Source: Virgibacillus profundi
GTDB taxonomy: Bacteria; Bacillota; Bacilli; Bacillales; Amphibacillaceae
Reading direction: 5' to 3'
Assembly: GCF_002287375.1 (NCBI RefSeq)
Contig: NZ_NPOA01000001.1
Span: 186,001-250,000, forward strand
DNA: 64,000 bases
A model generated the notes under the pieces. That model ran no database searches. It was not told where the DNA came from and saw only the letters and a program-made list of their open reading frames with translations. This document shows, one piece after another, positions 62,814 to 64,000 of the stretch; the first letter of the stretch is position 1; every line of letters starts with the position of its first letter. Position numbers and translations under genes: made by a program.

Positions 62814-62848
62814 TTTATAGACTTGTATTTAATAGAGTTTGTTATAAA
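62814..62848 (+). promoter_or_regulatory. Promoter region of the secreted CBM9-like gene with regulon box E
   Basis: TTTATAGACTTGT (62814-62826) differs from box D by one base. Its TTGTAT (62823-62828) would be a -35, and an AT-rich TATAAA lies at 62843-62848, though spaced 14 nt (shorter than normal), with AAAATT at the usual 17. The promoter assignment is therefore less sure than for the other units. Confidence 0.5.
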
Positions 62849-62884
62849 ATTTAGAATAATCATAATAAAGGAGGAGGAAATTAA

Positions 62885-64000
62885 ATGAAAAGAAAAACAC
62901 TGATTTTGTTTTTCGGACTGCTTTTAGTACTCAGCCCTTTTGCTGAAATCACCCCACATAATGTATCTAGCCATACGGCGAGTGCTGCTGAGACTGTTCA
63001 AGCCACAGAAGCTGCTATCGATCATTTTAACAATCGTTGGGCGATAATACCGGAAGTGGAACAGAACCTTGTCATAGACGGTGTCTTGACTGACGATGTG
63101 TGGGATGAAGCAGTTATGTTAGAAGAATTTATCACCGTGTTTCATAATGAAGAGGCTGAAAAAGGCACGGATGTCCTGGTGGCATATGACTCCGAAAATC
63201 TTTACTTTGGATTAACCTATGCACACGATGATGTTAGTCATTCATTAGCTAATTTTGAGATTTTGATTCAGCCTTCTTCGGCTGAAGATGAGTTCTTTCA
63301 TGCACCCATCCCTGTTAAAGAACTAGATTTACCAATTGAAAATGTTTGGGGAACCGATAGTAATGAAGTTGCTGGTTATGATTACGAAATAGTGGATGAA
63401 GAGGGATTAATAACGGCAGAGGTTGCTGTTCCTATCTCATCACTTAATGTGGACGAGGTTCATGATGGAGATGAGTGGCAAATCAATGTAATCAATCAGC
63501 ATGAAATTAATACGCGCCCCATGACTTCATGGGCTCCTATTCGTACATCCAGGTACACCAAAACGGATACTAGCTCATCTTATAGGTTTAATTTCGATGT
63601 TTCAGATGAAGGACGTATGGGCAGTATTTTTTTCAATAAATTGCCAGAGCAATGGGCACCAGAACCATACAGCTCCATTTGGAATCCACAGGAGTTAGAA
63701 TTTAAATATAAAGGGTTCACAGAGAAAGAGTTGTCTTTTAAAGGATCTGGAATCAATCATATTCATGATCAAATTGCATTAACTTGGCAAACACCATCTG
63801 GAGAACAAGCTGAACTCGAAAACGTAAATTTAGAAAGAGTAGATGACCGAATCGTTGTATCATTTGAGCATCCAGAACCAGATAAAAATGGATTGTATCA
63901 GTTATATGTCAGTCTGGATCAAAACCGAAATAAACCAGAAGCAATGTTCACGATTCTTTCTTTTGACCGCAACAATATGATTGAAGCTGGGGGGAAATTA
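62885..64000 (+). CDS. Secreted protein with an N-terminal CBM9-like domain, cut by the window edge
   Basis: 372 codons are visible. A signal peptide (MKRKTLILFFGLLLVLSPFA, likely cleaved near SHTASA-AE) is followed by LVIDGVLTDDVWDEAV, GTDVLVAYDSENLYFGLTYAHDD and PISSLNVDEV, the pattern of CBM9/DOMON-like carbohydrate-binding domains seen in cell-wall-associated enzymes. A beta-rich region follows (FFNKLPEQWAPEPYSSIWNP onward), open at the right edge. It may be the N-terminus of a large secreted glycan-degrading enzyme. AAGGAGGAGG precedes the ATG. Its box E links it to the redox-operon regulon. Confidence 0.85.
   Translation, partial: MKRKTLILFFGLLLVLSPFAEITPHNVSSHTASAAETVQATEAAIDHFNNRWAIIPEVEQNLVIDGVLTDDVWDEAVMLEEFITVFHNEEAEKGTDVLVAYDSENLYFGLTYAHDDVSHSLANFEILIQPSSAEDEFFHAPIPVKELDLPIENVWGTDSNEVAGYDYEIVDEEGLITAEVAVPISSLNVDEVHDGDEWQINVINQHEINTRPMTSWAPIRTSRYTKTDTSSSYRFNFDVSDEGRMGSIFFNKLPEQWAPEPYSSIWNPQELEFKYKGFTEKELSFKGSGINHIHDQIALTWQTPSGEQAELENVNLERVDDRIVVSFEHPEPDKNGLYQLYVSLDQNRNKPEAMFTILSFDRNNMIEAGGKL

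Noticed and set aside
1-64000. CRISPR array, tRNA, rRNA, riboswitch or phage module
   Set aside because: No regular spacer array, cloverleaf, conserved rRNA segment, T-box-like leader or phage structural gene was recognised by eye; a covariance-model search would settle it.

Overview
The window is AT-rich, with strong AGGAGG-type ribosome sites, TTG and GTG starts, sigma-A-like promoters, cre-like sites and YesL/YesS and Lpl-type genes. This points to a Bacillaceae chromosome, probably a soil or salt-tolerant genus near Oceanobacillus, Virgibacillus or Gracilibacillus (inference). Almost everything is sugar or polysaccharide catabolism. Most genes lie on the minus strand in compact operons, each with its own regulator. 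I see no rRNA, tRNA, CRISPR array, intact insertion sequence or phage genes.

Region 1 (1-8400): the start of an LplB-type ABC permease operon (left edge), a YesS-like membrane AraC regulator with a YesL-like partner, and a large clan-A glycosidase. Two nested palindromic repeats of 520-650 bp flank the regulator pair. The permease and glycosidase promoters share a ~40-bp element just upstream of the -35. Region 2 (8390-10520): a lipoprotein, an EamA exporter and a small unrecognised protein.

Region 3 (10550-25570): a ROK-regulator locus. It holds a 2185-residue secreted protein (PHP metallohydrolase, purple-acid-phosphatase-like metallophosphoesterase, four ~300-residue GLUG units), an ABC importer, an EEP phosphatase-like enzyme, an SGNH hydrolase, a HAD phosphatase and a DUF218 protein. 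Near-identical ~50-bp promoter/operator blocks sit before the giant gene and the binding-protein gene. I infer a phosphoester-carbohydrate scavenging system.

Region 4 (25640-35860): a LacI-controlled operon (two Gfo/Idh dehydrogenases, ThuA-like protein, TIM-barrel isomerase), a second isomerase with an esterase under a 24-bp palindrome, a CE15-like glucuronoyl esterase, and an orphan LplA-like binding protein. Region 5 (36030-46270): GDPD, MFS permease, a 42-codon ORF, nagA, a ROK sugar kinase, then a five-gene redox operon (FAD oxidoreductase, Gfo/Idh, MDR dehydrogenase, DHDPS-like aldolase, atypical SDR). Divergent from it is a regulator with a PrpR-N-like sensor, a degenerate GGDEF-like domain and a winged helix.

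Region 6 (47760-58040): a second YesL-like gene, then a LacI-controlled run of LplB/LplC-type permeases, binding protein, two Gfo/Idh proteins, isomerase, nagB and an E. coli-type nagA. Region 7 (58100-64000): SIS protein and large acetylxylan-esterase-like hydrolase, a divergent Gfo/Idh gene that seems to start at ATT or ATA, and the start of a secreted CBM9-like protein.

The strongest new signal joins regions 5 and 7. A box of consensus ACAAGTCTTTAAA overlaps the -35 region of four separate transcription units (46.1, 60.98, 61.15 and 62.82 kb), so that TTGTNN of the box serves as the -35. I propose that they form one regulon of the regulator at 46265-47608, devoted to a glycan pathway that runs through dehydrogenases.
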